From Arthrobacter sp. V1I9 (GTDB lineage Bacteria > Actinomycetota > Actinomycetes > Actinomycetales > Micrococcaceae): 64,000 bases of DNA. The stretch is taken from contig NZ_JAUSYU010000001.1 of NCBI RefSeq assembly GCF_030817075.1, positions 3,985,211 to 4,049,210 on the forward strand, read 5' to 3'. The translations under genes and the position numbers were made by a program. Positions 43,646-62,798 of the stretch are shown piece after piece; within the stretch, counting starts at the first letter, position 1; the number at the start of each line of letters is the position of its first letter. The notes beneath the pieces are model-generated. The model did not search any database, was not told where the DNA came from, and saw only the letters and a list, made by a program, of their open reading frames with translations.

Positions 43646-43899
43646 TCGCGGGTTGTCTTATACACCCTCCGAGGCCGGATTGGTCTTTAATTGCGTCAAC
43701 TCGTAGACTTGGTAGGCGCTAAGTGCGCGGAGCGTGCGCAATTGCTCCGGTTGCCCGGTAATTTCTCCAGGGCGGCCGGTAGTTAGGGGCTCAAGTTGCG
43801 TGACTAACCGTTGCCCTTCTCTTATTTTTGGGCCGCCCTTAGCAGCATGGTCCAGCAGCAGATATGCGGATCATTACTTTCAATTCTTGAGGAGAAGTC
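43646..43899. other. Upstream region of rpmB-rpmG-rpsN
   Basis: 254 nt without a supported gene. It must hold the promoter of the ribosomal protein operon. GAGGAG lies before the rpmB ATG. I see no certain -35/-10 pair. Confidence 0.5.
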
Positions 43900-44136
43900 A
43901 TGGCAGCACACTGCCAAGTGACCGGAGCCGAGCCGGGCTTTGGGCACAGCATTTCGCACTCGCACCGCCGCAACAAGCGTCGGTTCGATCCGAACATTCA
44001 GAAGAAGCGCTACTGGGTTCCGTCCCTGCGCCGTAATGTCACGCTGCAGGTTTCTGCAAAGGGCATCAAGACCATCGACGTACGCGGCATCGACGTTGTC
44101 GTCGCCAGCATTCTCGCTCGTGGGGTGAAGCTCTAG
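43900..44136 (+). CDS. rpmB: 50S ribosomal protein L28
   Basis: 78 aa, full length. '[38 protein letters not shown]' is the L28 signature. Only one Cys remains of the zinc-site pairs, so it is the non-zinc (C-minus) form. It is the first gene of a tight operon; its TAG overlaps the GTG of rpmG. Confidence 0.95.
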   Translation: MAAHCQVTGAEPGFGHSISHSHRRNKRRFDPNIQKKRYWVPSLRRNVTLQVSAKGIKTIDVRGIDVVVASILARGVKL

Positions 44137-44303
44137 TGGCTAAGGACAAGGACGTACGTCCGATCATCAAGCTCAAGTCGACTGCGGGCACGGGTTACAC
44201 CTACGTAACCCGCAAGAACCGTCGTAACGATCCGGACCGCATGGTTCTGAAGAAGTACGACCCCAAGATCCGCCAGCACGTCGAATTCCGAGAGGAGCGC
44301 TAA
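44136..44303 (+). CDS. rpmG: 50S ribosomal protein L33
   Basis: 55 aa: '[20 protein letters not shown]' then '[20 protein letters not shown]'. It contains no cysteine, so it is the zinc-independent L33 form. GTG 44136 overlaps the last base of the rpmB stop, giving strict coupling. rpsN follows after 2 nt. Confidence 0.93.
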   Translation: MAKDKDVRPIIKLKSTAGTGYTYVTRKNRRNDPDRMVLKKYDPKIRQHVEFREER

Positions 44304-44305
44304 AC

Positions 44306-44611
44306 ATGGCTAAGAAGTCCAAGATTGCTCGCAACGAGCAGCGCAAGGTCATCGTTGAGCGTTACGCTGCAAAGCGCCTCGAGCTGAAGAAGACCCTGGT
44401 TGACGAAAAGGCAACCGACGAAGCACGCGAAGCAGCCCGTTTGGGCCTGCAGAAGCTGCCCCGCAACGCGTCCCCGATCCGTGTCCGCAACCGCGACATC
44501 ATCGACGGCCGTCCCCGCGGTACCTTCCAGAAGTTCGGCATCTCCCGTGTCCGCCTCCGCGACATGGCCCACAGGGGCGAACTTCCGGGCATCACCAAGT
44601 CTTCCTGGTAA
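44306..44611 (+). CDS. rpsN: 30S ribosomal protein S14 (zinc-independent, long form)
   Basis: 101 aa, the long S14 type, with '[19 protein letters not shown]' and '[31 protein letters not shown]'. The CxxC zinc motif of the short form is missing. It ends the rpmB-rpmG-rpsN operon and is followed by a strong terminator. Confidence 0.95.
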   Translation: MAKKSKIARNEQRKVIVERYAAKRLELKKTLVDEKATDEAREAARLGLQKLPRNASPIRVRNRDIIDGRPRGTFQKFGISRVRLRDMAHRGELPGITKSSW

Positions 44612-44640
44612 TCCAGCCCTGCTGATACCAGCTGCTTGAG

Positions 44641-44674
44641 AAAGGGCCGGCAACCTCACGGTTGCCGGCCCTTT
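44641..44674 (+). terminator. Rho-independent terminator of rpmB-rpmG-rpsN
   Basis: AAAGGGCCGGCAACC (44641-44655) pairs perfectly with GGTTGCCGGCCCTTT (44660-44674) around a 4-nt loop, 29 nt after the rpsN stop. Confidence 0.9.
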
Positions 44675-44850
44675 CTGCGTTTAAGGCTCATGCCTGCCCC
44701 GATGATTGAGCCTGTGCTTGGTGACTGAGCCCTTCGAAATTAGGGTGTCGCACGGCACAGTAGGAAAGTTCGACGGCGGATGGCAGCTTTGGATGCCCAT
44801 GGCCGCTTTTGCCGCGGGATGGCGCGGAACGGGACCAAGTGAAAGGGGAT

Positions 44851-44879
44851 TTGCGGAGGGGCCCGAGGGGGTGTATTGT
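44851..44879 (+). promoter_or_regulatory. rrn1 promoter (TTGCGG-17-TATTGT)
   Basis: TTGCGG (44851-44856) and TATTGT (44874-44879) are spaced 17 nt apart. The same pair recurs at 55309 and 63825 before rrn2 and rrn3. The leader that follows (about 44890-45046) is unlike those of rrn2 and rrn3; identity between rrn1 and rrn2 starts at about 45047. Confidence 0.8.
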
Positions 44880-45046
44880 TTTCTAAGTCGCCGCGAGGGA
44901 GACAGCGAAGAGCTGGTTACCCCGGGCGGCCAAAACCCCCAAAATCAATACCAAATCCTGGTAGGGCTTTCGAGCGCTTCCTGACGAGGTGGGGACGAAC
45001 TCCCGCCGATAAAAATCCTGGAACACGGATTTGATTCGGAGCGGAA

Positions 45047-45299
45047 GTTCGGGTAAGTTTGAAAAGTTGCTCCGGAGCGATCCTTGACTTGTTGTTGTGG
45101 TGGTGCCGGGTGTGTCTGTTGTTTGAGAACTCAATAGTGTGCCAAGTTTGTTGATACCAATTGTTTTAGTGATTGGTTGAATTGATCGGGCTGCCCGCCC
45201 CTGTGGGTGGTCTGGTTTTTACAGCTGGTTTCAAATTTTTGCTGTCTGGTTGCTGCGTTATTTCCGTGGTTTCCGGGTGGTTTCTGTTTTTGTTTTACT
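45047..45299 (+). promoter_or_regulatory. rrn1 leader with antitermination-type box
   Basis: From 45047 the leader is identical to that of rrn2 (55492 on). It contains TGTTTGAGAACTCAATAGTG (45120-45139), the conserved actinobacterial leader element associated with antitermination and RNase III processing. A related copy (TTTGAGAACTACATAGTG) recurs in the 16S-23S spacer. Confidence 0.65.
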
Positions 45300-50457
<5,158 letters not shown>

Positions 50458-50527
50458 ACACCACCCCCGCAAACCAATCCTTCAAAAGAGGTTTGCACCC
50501 AAGAGGGTGGTAAAAGATAAACAAGAC

Positions 50528-50562
50528 TGCTTGCGTCCACTATGTGGTTCCCGAACAACAAA
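50528..50562 (+). other. 3' arm of the pre-23S processing stem, rrn1
   Basis: This segment reads TGCTTGCGTCCACTATGTGG and on; it is nearly the reverse complement of 47157-47190 in the spacer. Together they close a long stem around 23S, the usual RNase III site. Confidence 0.7.
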
Positions 50563-50685
50563 CCCGTTGCTTGAGAACCGATAACTGAATAACAACACCA
50601 CAGCTCCAACACACGGAGCGATGTTGTAACCAAAAATTTTCCCACCCGCCCGGGCACGCCCCGGGTGCCAGGGTGCGGAGCAAGG

Positions 50686-50805
50686 GTTACGGCGGTCATA
50701 GCGTGGGGGAAACGCCCGGTCCCATTCCGAACCCGGAAGCTAAGACCCACAGCGCCGATGGTACTGCACCCGGGAGGGTGTGGGAGAGTAGGTCACCGCC
50801 GGACA
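50686..50805 (+). rRNA. rrf: 5S ribosomal RNA, copy 1
   Basis: About 120 nt starting GTTACGGCGGTCATAGCG and ending CACCGCCGGACAA. The CCCATTCCGAACCCGGAAG loop is the 5S hallmark. Confidence 0.95.
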
Positions 50806-50816
50806 ACCATTCGGTC

Positions 50817-50847
50817 GAGGCCCCAACCAGTCACTGGTTGGGGCCTC
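50817..50847 (+). terminator. rrn1 terminator hairpin
   Basis: GAGGCCCCAACCAG and CTGGTTGGGGCCTC form a 14-bp perfect stem with a 3-nt loop just after 5S. A second hairpin (GGGGCCCTGAC / GTCAGGGCCCC, 50867-50896) follows. Confidence 0.85.
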
Positions 50848-51009
50848 CCACACTTAAAAACACCCCAGGGGCCCTGACACACCACGTCAGGGCCCCACCA
50901 CTTTAACCACCACACACCACCACGCCACCAAGGACAGGAACAGCCCCTCATCCTGGCCCACACAACCACTATTGATCGCCGGGTCATAGCCGGCGCCTAG
51001 ACTTACGGC

Positions 51010-52017
51010 ATGACCCCGAGTTCCCGCGAGCCGCGCATTCGTCGGGCCACCATTCTTGATGTGGCGGCCGCTGCCGGTGTCTCACGTCAGACCGTGACCC
51101 GCGCCATGAATGACATGTCTGGAATCAGCCAGGCCACGCGTGAGCGCGTCCAACAACTGGCGGGAGAGCTGGGCTACACCCCCAGCCGGTTTGCGAAGGG
51201 CCTGGTGCAGGGCGCCCGGGTCTCCCTCGGGCTCGCCATCCCGGACCTCACCAACCCGTACTTCCCTGCCTTCGCCTCCAGTGTGGTGGAAGTGGCCACC
51301 CAGCGTGGCTGGAACGTGGTGGTTGATGACTTTGGCCACGGCAGCGGGAACGGCCTGGACGCCGTGACCCGCCTGGCCCCCCAAGTCGATGCCCTGGTCG
51401 GCTATCTCGGCGCCTGCTCGAGTGATGCCCAGGCATTGATGGGCCGGCGCCCGGTAGTGGTGCTCGACTACCCGTCAGGCCAAGCAGCCGGGGGCATCTC
51501 CTTTGACTACTCCCACGGAGCGCGGATTGCCTTGGAACGGCTCAAGGAAGCCGGCTGCCGACAGATTGCCTATCTTGACTCGGACCAGGAGGGCCCCGCC
51601 ACCACCCGCGGCCGGGCAGTCGCAGAAGCAGCAGCTGGCGCCGGCATCGAGCTCACCGTCCGGCAGGCTGCTGACTCCGCCGCTGCGGCCGGGGCAGCTG
51701 TGCAATCGATGATTGAACAGCATGCCGGCATCGACGGGCTCTTGGTGTTCAATGACCTCATGGCAGCAGGGGTGCTCAAAGCCCTGCACCAAGCGGGCAG
51801 AACGGTGCCGGGGGACTGCGCCGTGATCGGGATGGACGGAATCCCTTTGGGGGAGCTCGTGACACCCGAGCTGACCACCCTGTCCCTCGACCTTCGCGCG
51901 GTGGGGCGGGCCGCCGTCGACCTCGTTGATGGCCTGTTGACCGGCACCGTGGAGGCTGGAAGCGAAGGTGCCACGCTGGTGCTCCAACACCAGCTCGTCC
52001 TTCGTCAGTCGGCCTGA
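51010..52017 (+). CDS. LacI-family transcriptional regulator of the beta-galactosidase gene
   Basis: 335 aa. The N-terminal LacI HTH 'ILDVAAAAGVSRQTVTRAMN' is followed by the hinge 'RFAKGLVQGARVSLGLAIPD' and a periplasmic-binding-protein-like sensor domain with 'NDLMAAGVLKALHQAGRTVPGD' and 'VIGMDGIPLGELVTPELTTL'. It lies just upstream of lacZ in the same direction, so it probably represses it in response to a galactoside. TAGACT ends 6 nt before ATG 51010, suggesting a leaderless mRNA. A palindromic operator is at 52063. Confidence 0.9.
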   Translation: MTPSSREPRIRRATILDVAAAAGVSRQTVTRAMNDMSGISQATRERVQQLAGELGYTPSRFAKGLVQGARVSLGLAIPDLTNPYFPAFASSVVEVATQRGWNVVVDDFGHGSGNGLDAVTRLAPQVDALVGYLGACSSDAQALMGRRPVVVLDYPSGQAAGGISFDYSHGARIALERLKEAGCRQIAYLDSDQEGPATTRGRAVAEAAAGAGIELTVRQAADSAAAAGAAVQSMIEQHAGIDGLLVFNDLMAAGVLKALHQAGRTVPGDCAVIGMDGIPLGELVTPELTTLSLDLRAVGRAAVDLVDGLLTGTVEAGSEGATLVLQHQLVLRQSA

Positions 52018-52062
52018 CCCTACTCAGCCCGGGCAAAGTCGACTAGGCTGCAGTGTGCGGTT

Positions 52063-52076
52063 CGTGAACGTTCACG
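52063..52076. promoter_or_regulatory. LacI-type operator CGTGAACGTTCACG
   Basis: A perfect 14-bp palindrome with a central CG, the form bound by LacI-family proteins. It sits in the 124-nt gap between the regulator and lacZ, 66 nt before the lacZ ATG. Confidence 0.8.
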
Positions 52077-52141
52077 CAGAGCGGGCGGGGAATTAGGACC
52101 AGCCTGCAACCCTCCAATAAACCCATGAAGCAAGGAAGCCC

Positions 52142-55100
52142 ATGTCAGTTCAATCGTCCTCTGTGCGGGCCGGCAGCAGCCCGGAACGCACCCCGGATTC
52201 ACCTGTTGCCAGCCTCGAACTCGGCGCCGAGGACGTCCGGGAGCTGTCCTCCCTGGAGCCCGGCACCGGCAGCCTGCCTGCGCGGGCCTACCTGAACAGT
52301 GACGCTCCAAAGCTGTCACTCAACGGGGAGTGGCAGTTCCGCCTCAGCGGGGGAATCCGAACGGCACCTGATGACGGCTGGCAGCTGGGGGAGGATCTGA
52401 ACGGATTCGAAAGCCTGCCCGTGCCGTCCAGCTGGTCCATGCACGGTCACGGTGCTCCCGCGTACACAAACGTCCAGTTCCCGTTCGCCGTTGAACCGCC
52501 ACACGTGCCGGAGGCCAACCCGATTGGTGACCATGTGCTGGTCTTCGAGGCCGGGCCCGAGTTCTTTCCGCAGGCACTTTTGCGGTTCGACGGCATCGAG
52601 TCTGCCGGAACGGTCTGGTTGAACGGGGTGGAACTCGGCACCACCCGAGGCAGCAGACTGGCCCACGAATTCGACGTGTCCGGGATCCTTGAGGAAGGCC
52701 AGAACACGCTGGCCGTGCGGGTCGCCCAGTTCTCGGCCGCCAGCTACGTGGAGGACCAGGATATGTGGTGGCTCCCCGGCATCTTCCGCGACGTCACCCT
52801 GCAGGCCCGTCCATCTGAGGGCGTCGATGACGTTTTTGTCCACGCCGACTTCGACCACGTCAGCGGCAGCGGCGTCCTCAAGGTGGAGGCACGCCGGGGC
52901 GGACAGGCGATTGACGCCGTCGTGCGGGTTCCGGAACTGAACCTGGAACTCCCCGCCGGCACCGAGGTGCGGGTCCCCGCCGTCGAGCCGTGGTCAGCTG
53001 AGATGCCCCGGCTCTACACGGCAACAGTCAGCACGGAGGGGGAATCTGTTGCCCTGCTGGTGGGCTTCCGCAGCATCACCATCGAAGACGCGCAGTTCAA
53101 GGTCAACGGCCGGCGGATCCTGCTGCGCGGCGTCAACCGCCACGAGCACCACCCGCGCCTTGGCAGGGTGGTGCCCCGGGATGTGGTGGAGGCCGAGCTG
53201 CGGCTCATGAAGCAGCACAACATCAACGCCATCCGGACGTCGCATTACCCGCCGCACCCGGAGTTCCTGGCGCTTGCGGACCAGCTTGGCTTCTACGTTG
53301 TGCTTGAGTGCGACCTCGAAACGCACGGCTTTGAGGGCGCTGGCTGGGCCCGGAACCCCAGCGACGATCCCCAATGGGAAGCGTCACTCGTGGATCGCAT
53401 GCGCCGCACGGTGGAGCGGGACAAAAACCACCCCGCGGTGGTCATGTGGTCCCTCGGCAACGAGGCCGGCACCGGCAGGAACCTCGCCGCCATGTCGCGC
53501 TGGACCAAGGACCGGGACCCGTCCCGGCCAATCCACTACGAGGGCGACTGGTCCTCGGCGTACGTCGACGTCTACTCCCGCATGTACGCCAGCCAGGCTG
53601 AAACAGCACTGATCGGGAAGGGGATAGAGCCGCCACTGGAAGACGCCCAGTTGGACGCCCGACGGCGGGCCATGCCTTTTGTGCTCTGCGAATACGTCCA
53701 CGCCATGGGCAACGGCCCAGGCGGGATGAGCGAGTACCAGGATCTTTTCGAGAAGTACCCCCGCCTCATGGGGGGCTTCGTGTGGGAATGGCTGGAACAC
53801 GGCATCACCCTCGCGTCGCCCGACGGCGGCGAGCACTACGCCTACGGCGGGGACTTCGGTGAGGAAGTCCACGACGGCAACTTTGTCACCGACGGGCTGG
53901 TGGATGCTGACCGCAACCCCCGGCCCGGGCTTCTGGACTTCAAAAAGGTCATCGAACCGCTGCGTATCACCGTGGCCGCCGACTGGTCCGGCTTTACCGT
54001 CCGCAACAGCCACGACTTCAAAGACACCGGCACCTTCAGCTTCCGTTACGTGGTGGAGGCCGACGGCGGCACCCTCGGCGCAGGGACAGTGGAAGTCGCG
54101 TCCGTGGCACCTTCCACCGAGGCGCTTGTGGGGCTCCCAAGCAGTGTTGCTTCTCTCACGGCAAGCCTGCCTGACGGCCAGTCGGCGGTGCTCACGGTGA
54201 GTGCAGTCCTCGCCGCTGATTCAGTATGGGCTTCAGCCGGGCATGAGGTCGCTTGGGGGCAATCGGTCCGGGAGACTGGTTCCGCAGTACAGCCGGCAAC
54301 CCTTGAACCCGTGCTCGTCCGGGACAGCGAACTTCACCTGGGACCTGTAGTGTTCAGCCGGATTACCGGAATGCCCACCTCAATTGGTGGGTTGCCCGTG
54401 GAGAAGACGGGGCTGACGTTGTGGTGGCCGCCTACAGACAACGACCTCGGCCGTGAATGGGGCGGCACAGATGAGCGCCCGCTCGCCACGCAATGGAAGG
54501 ACGCCCGGCTGGACCTGCTCCACGCCCGGCTGCTGGGCATCAGCGCGGGGGCGAGCCCGGAAGGCGGGGACGCCCTGACGGTCCGTACCCGCGTGAGTGC
54601 TGCGGACAAGCAGTACGGGGTTTTTGTGGATTACACCTGGACCAGCGACGGCCAAACGGTTGGCCTCCGGACCCAGGTCCGGCCTGACGGCAAGTGGGTC
54701 AACCGGGGCTTTGAAGTGGAATGGGCGCGGATAGGGCTGGAACTCGTGCTGGGTAAAGAGACGGCGACCGTGAGCTGGTTCGGTCAGGGCCCCCATCAGA
54801 GCTATCCGGACACGGGGCAGGGGACGCGGACGGGTTGGTTCTCGAATCCCCTGGCCGACATGGACGTTGAGTACGTGCGGCCACAGGAGTGCGGTGCCCG
54901 GTCCGGGGTGCGCTCGGCCGCCCTCGAGGTGGGTGGCAGGACGCTCGTGATTTCCGGTGATCCCTTTGCGTTGACTGTCCGGCCGTATGACATGACGGTT
55001 CTGGATGCGGCGGCCCACCGCCCGGACTTACAGGCCGACGGGCGTACGTACGTGTACCTTGACCATGCGCTGCGGGGTGTAGGTACCGCTGCCTGTGGCC

Positions 55101-55474
55101 CCGGCGTCCTGGAGCAGTACCGCCTAAAGCCGCGGGAAGCGGACTTCAAACTGACACTTCGGGTTTGTGGGTTGGGGGGTGGTGGGGGTGTGAGCCAGTC
55201 CATAGGTGTGTGGGTGGTGTTGTGGGTTGGCCGGTCGTGGTGGTGTGCCTTTTGGTTCCGTGTTGGGGCGGGGTTTTTGGGGGGTGTGGGGTGGTTGTGG
55301 GGGTGGATTTGCGGGTTGGGTTGTGGACGTGTATTGTTTTCTGAGTCGCCGCCGCTGATGCGGAAAGATTGCGGCCAACCCCCCTTTTTTCAACAGCCTG
55401 GAATATGGTTCGCTTTTGGGCGTGCCGGTTTGGGTGGGGTCGGGTTCCTGGAGTTTGTATCGCGGAAACGCTGA
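52142..55474 (+). CDS. lacZ: Beta-galactosidase (GH2), with non-native read-through C-terminal extension
   Basis: The GH2 enzyme occupies residues 1 to about 1007. It has a jelly-roll domain ('NGEWQFRLSGG'), an Ig-like domain, a TIM barrel with acid/base Glu 441 in 'WSLGNEAGTGRN' and nucleophile Glu 517 in 'FVLCEYVHAMGNG', and C-terminal Bgal_small_N ('WWPPTDNDLGREWGG'). This length matches full LacZ. From about 55163 the frame continues 103 more residues into Gly/Trp-rich sequence that is the upstream flank of rrn2, so the native stop seems lost. The rrn2 promoter (55309-55337) and part of its leader lie inside the frame. Activity may survive because the catalytic core is complete. Confidence 0.9.
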   Translation: MSVQSSSVRAGSSPERTPDSPVASLELGAEDVRELSSLEPGTGSLPARAYLNSDAPKLSLNGEWQFRLSGGIRTAPDDGWQLGEDLNGFESLPVPSSWSMHGHGAPAYTNVQFPFAVEPPHVPEANPIGDHVLVFEAGPEFFPQALLRFDGIESAGTVWLNGVELGTTRGSRLAHEFDVSGILEEGQNTLAVRVAQFSAASYVEDQDMWWLPGIFRDVTLQARPSEGVDDVFVHADFDHVSGSGVLKVEARRGGQAIDAVVRVPELNLELPAGTEVRVPAVEPWSAEMPRLYTATVSTEGESVALLVGFRSITIEDAQFKVNGRRILLRGVNRHEHHPRLGRVVPRDVVEAELRLMKQHNINAIRTSHYPPHPEFLALADQLGFYVVLECDLETHGFEGAGWARNPSDDPQWEASLVDRMRRTVERDKNHPAVVMWSLGNEAGTGRNLAAMSRWTKDRDPSRPIHYEGDWSSAYVDVYSRMYASQAETALIGKGIEPPLEDAQLDARRRAMPFVLCEYVHAMGNGPGGMSEYQDLFEKYPRLMGGFVWEWLEHGITLASPDGGEHYAYGGDFGEEVHDGNFVTDGLVDADRNPRPGLLDFKKVIEPLRITVAADWSGFTVRNSHDFKDTGTFSFRYVVEADGGTLGAGTVEVASVAPSTEALVGLPSSVASLTASLPDGQSAVLTVSAVLAADSVWASAGHEVAWGQSVRETGSAVQPATLEPVLVRDSELHLGPVVFSRITGMPTSIGGLPVEKTGLTLWWPPTDNDLGREWGGTDERPLATQWKDARLDLLHARLLGISAGASPEGGDALTVRTRVSAADKQYGVFVDYTWTSDGQTVGLRTQVRPDGKWVNRGFEVEWARIGLELVLGKETATVSWFGQGPHQSYPDTGQGTRTGWFSNPLADMDVEYVRPQECGARSGVRSAALEVGGRTLVISGDPFALTVRPYDMTVLDAAAHRPDLQADGRTYVYLDHALRGVGTAACGPGVLEQYRLKPREADFKLTLRVCGLGGGGGVSQSIGVWVVLWVGRSWWCAFWFRVGAGFLGGVGWLWGWICGLGCGRVLFSESPPLMRKDCGQPPFFQQPGIWFAFGRAGLGGVGFLEFVSRKR
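55309..55337 (+). promoter_or_regulatory. rrn2 promoter, embedded in the lacZ reading frame
   Basis: TTGCGG (55309-55314), 17 nt, TATTGT (55332-55337). Flanks are the same as in rrn3, but the spacer sequence differs (GTTGGGTTGTGGACGTG here). It lies about 150 nt before the end of the lacZ frame. Confidence 0.8.
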
Positions 55475-55491
55475 TTTGCAAAGCTTCGGGG

Positions 55492-55744
55492 GTTCGGGTA
55501 AGTTTGAAAAGTTGCTCCGGAGCGATCCTTGACTTGTTGTTGTGGTGGTGCCGGGTGTGTCTGTTGTTTGAGAACTCAATAGTGTGCCAAGTTTGTTGAT
55601 ACCAATTGTTTTAGTGATTGGTTGAATTGATCGGGCTGCCCGCCCCTGTGGGTGGTCTGGTTTTTACAGCTGGTTTCAAATTTTTGCTGTCTGGTTGCTG
55701 CGTTATTTCCGTGGTTTCCGGGTGGTTTCTGTTTTTGTTTTACT
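55492..55744 (+). promoter_or_regulatory. rrn2 leader, identical to rrn1 leader
   Basis: Start of the direct repeat with rrn1 (offset 10445). It contains TTTGAGAACTCAATAGTG (55567-55584). Confidence 0.65.
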
Positions 55745-60902
<5,158 letters not shown>

Positions 60903-61130
60903 ACACCACCCCCGCAAACCAATCCTTCAAAAGAGGTTTGCACCCAAGAGGGTGGTAAAAGATAAACAAGACTGCTTGCGTCCACTATGTGGTTCCCGAA
61001 CAACAAACCCGTTGCTTGAGAACCGATAACTGAATAACAACACCACAGCTCCAACACACGGAGCGATGTTGTAACCAAAAATTTTCCCACCCGCCCGGGC
61101 ACGCCCCGGGTGCCAGGGTGCGGAGCAAGG

Positions 61131-61250
61131 GTTACGGCGGTCATAGCGTGGGGGAAACGCCCGGTCCCATTCCGAACCCGGAAGCTAAGACCCACAGCGC
61201 CGATGGTACTGCACCCGGGAGGGTGTGGGAGAGTAGGTCACCGCCGGACA
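61131..61250 (+). rRNA. rrf: 5S ribosomal RNA, copy 2
   Basis: Identical to copy 1. The same post-23S spacer precedes it. Confidence 0.95.
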
Positions 61251-61261
61251 ACCATTCGGTC

Positions 61262-61292
61262 GAGGCCCCAACCAGTCACTGGTTGGGGCCTC
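61262..61292 (+). terminator. rrn2 terminator hairpin
   Basis: Same 14-bp stem as after rrn1. The second hairpin follows at 61312-61341, and the insertion element begins 12 nt after that. Confidence 0.85.
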
Positions 61293-61345
61293 CCACACTT
61301 AAAAACACCCCAGGGGCCCTGACACACCACGTCAGGGCCCCACCA

Positions 61346-61353
61346 CTTTAACC
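61346..61353 (+). repeat. Target-site duplication, left copy (CTTTAACC)
   Basis: CTTTAACC directly precedes the left inverted repeat of the ISL3 element and recurs at 62799-62806. The uninterrupted sequence appears once after rrn1 at 50901-50908, confirming the insertion. Confidence 0.93.
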
Positions 61354-62798
61354 GGCTCTTCACGGTTCGTGGTGAACGTTCTGCCGTGATGGGTGTTCAT
61401 GCCGCTGTTCTGGCGGCACTGCGCAACAGGATACGCGTTTTGTAGTTGCGTGCGTTGGTGAATCCCCGGCCTGTCCTTTTGATGTGTTTGATCGCGGTGT
61501 TATTGGCTTCCACTTTTGCTGTTGTCGCACCGGTGACGATGAGGACTTCAATCTCTTTCCACCAACGGCAGACCGTGCGCCAGAGCCGGGTCGTTTCCGG
61601 TTGCGCGGCACGTTCGACGAGTTCCTTCAGGCGGTCTTTTGCAGCGGCCGCGTCTGCGAGGGATCCGGTGGCTAGCAGTGTCCGGAGCTGCTCTTTGACC
61701 AGCCAGGCCGCCTGCATCTTCCCCGTGGCGTCGTCAGTCGTGAACACCGTGTTGAGCCTGTCCCGTGCCCGGTCCGAAAGTGTGTCGCCGGCGCGCAGGA
61801 GCAGCCTCCTGTTGGCCCAGACCGGATCGATGGACCGTCCCCGCCGACCATGGACCTGCTGGGTGAGCCGCTGCCGGACCTCGGTGAGCATGTCGTTGCC
61901 GAGCTTGACCAGGTGAAACGCGTCGACCGAGACAGCGGTGCGCGGAAGCCACATCCGCAGGGCCTTGCGGAACGCCGCCGAGGGGTCGATGGCGACGACC
62001 TGCACGCCCAGGCGCCACTGAAGCGGCCGGGCGAACAGCCAGTCGCCGACGCCCTCACTGTCACGGCCGTCCACGATTCCCAGGACTTGTCCGGTGTCCA
62101 GATCGACGATGGTGGTCATCCAGGGTTCGTAGCGTTTCCAAGCCTTGGTGACTGGGTCGCGGAAGAACCGCATCGACCGGTAGCGGTGCTCATCAATGCC
62201 GAGCATCCGCGGTGCCAGGGCATCGACGTCAGGCAGCGTCAACGCTGCGGAGTCCAGAGCCCGCTGCACCAGCCACCATGAGACACCGAACGAGGAGGCC
62301 GCCTCCGCGGCGGCTCTGCCGGATCCGATCACTGCGGCTACCAGGGCGTCCCGGAGCCGGCGGGTGGACCGTGCCCGGCGCGGAACCTGGGCTGTTTCCT
62401 CGGTGAATGTCCTGCGCGGGCACAGGTACTCATCGCAGAAGAATCTCCGCTTGGCCCAGACCACTTCGACCGGGCCGGCGACAGGGATGTCACGCAGGCG
62501 TTGGGGTCGGCGAGAATGCACGCGGGTGCCGATCACTCCGCACGACGGGCAGCCGGCCTCGGCGGTGGCATCGACGTGAATCCGTCGCTGACCGAATGCA
62601 AGAATCTTGGCACCGGTGACGCGGTAGTCGGGCAGGTTGAAGATGGCGGTGGCAGCATCGGGGCGCGGGGAAGTAGGCTCAATCAAGGCTCGTAGCTCCT
62701 GACTTGATGAATGCGTAGAGAACATCCATCACAGCAGGGCTACGAGCCCTTCAGCTTTCAAGACACGGAACCTGTTTCACCATCAACCGTGAAGAGCC
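61354..62798 (-). mobile_element. ISL3-family insertion sequence, complete, 1445 bp
   Basis: Terminal inverted repeats: GGCTCTTCACGGTTCGTGG at the left end, GGCTCTTCACGGTTGATGG read inward from the right end. An 8-bp duplication CTTTAACC flanks it, the size expected for ISL3. It contains a single intact transposase gene. Comparison with the same site after rrn1 shows clean insertion. All parts are intact, so it is recent and possibly mobile. Confidence 0.95.
61397..62725 (-). CDS. ISL3-family transposase
   Basis: 442 aa. The N-terminal zinc-binding region is 'CPSCGVIGTRVHSRRPQRLRD' with 'FFCDEYLCPRRTFTEE'. An HTH follows, then the DDE_Tnp_ISL3 domain: 'MLGIDEHRYRSM' (first Asp), 'VVAIDPSAAFRKAL' (second Asp) and 'KVEANNTAIKHIKRTGRGFTN' (the Glu-containing C-terminal signature). 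Full length and uninterrupted, so probably functional. ATG 62725 lies 73 nt inside the right end. Confidence 0.93.
   Translation of the reverse strand: MFSTHSSSQELRALIEPTSPRPDAATAIFNLPDYRVTGAKILAFGQRRIHVDATAEAGCPSCGVIGTRVHSRRPQRLRDIPVAGPVEVVWAKRRFFCDEYLCPRRTFTEETAQVPRRARSTRRLRDALVAAVIGSGRAAAEAASSFGVSWWLVQRALDSAALTLPDVDALAPRMLGIDEHRYRSMRFFRDPVTKAWKRYEPWMTTIVDLDTGQVLGIVDGRDSEGVGDWLFARPLQWRLGVQVVAIDPSAAFRKALRMWLPRTAVSVDAFHLVKLGNDMLTEVRQRLTQQVHGRRGRSIDPVWANRRLLLRAGDTLSDRARDRLNTVFTTDDATGKMQAAWLVKEQLRTLLATGSLADAAAAKDRLKELVERAAQPETTRLWRTVCRWWKEIEVLIVTGATTAKVEANNTAIKHIKRTGRGFTNARNYKTRILLRSAARTAA

Noticed and set aside
43860..43899. Zur box before rpmB
   Set aside because: ATCATTACTTTCA resembles half a Zur site only weakly and lacks symmetry.
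44706..44984. Open frame before rrn1
   Set aside because: It overlaps the rrn1 promoter, has no ribosome-binding site and resembles nothing. It is most likely non-coding.
52142..55474. lacZ C-terminal extension as a new functional domain
   Set aside because: The same DNA occurs before rrn3 as non-coding promoter flank, and the translation is low-complexity Gly/Trp-rich. It is better explained as read-through.
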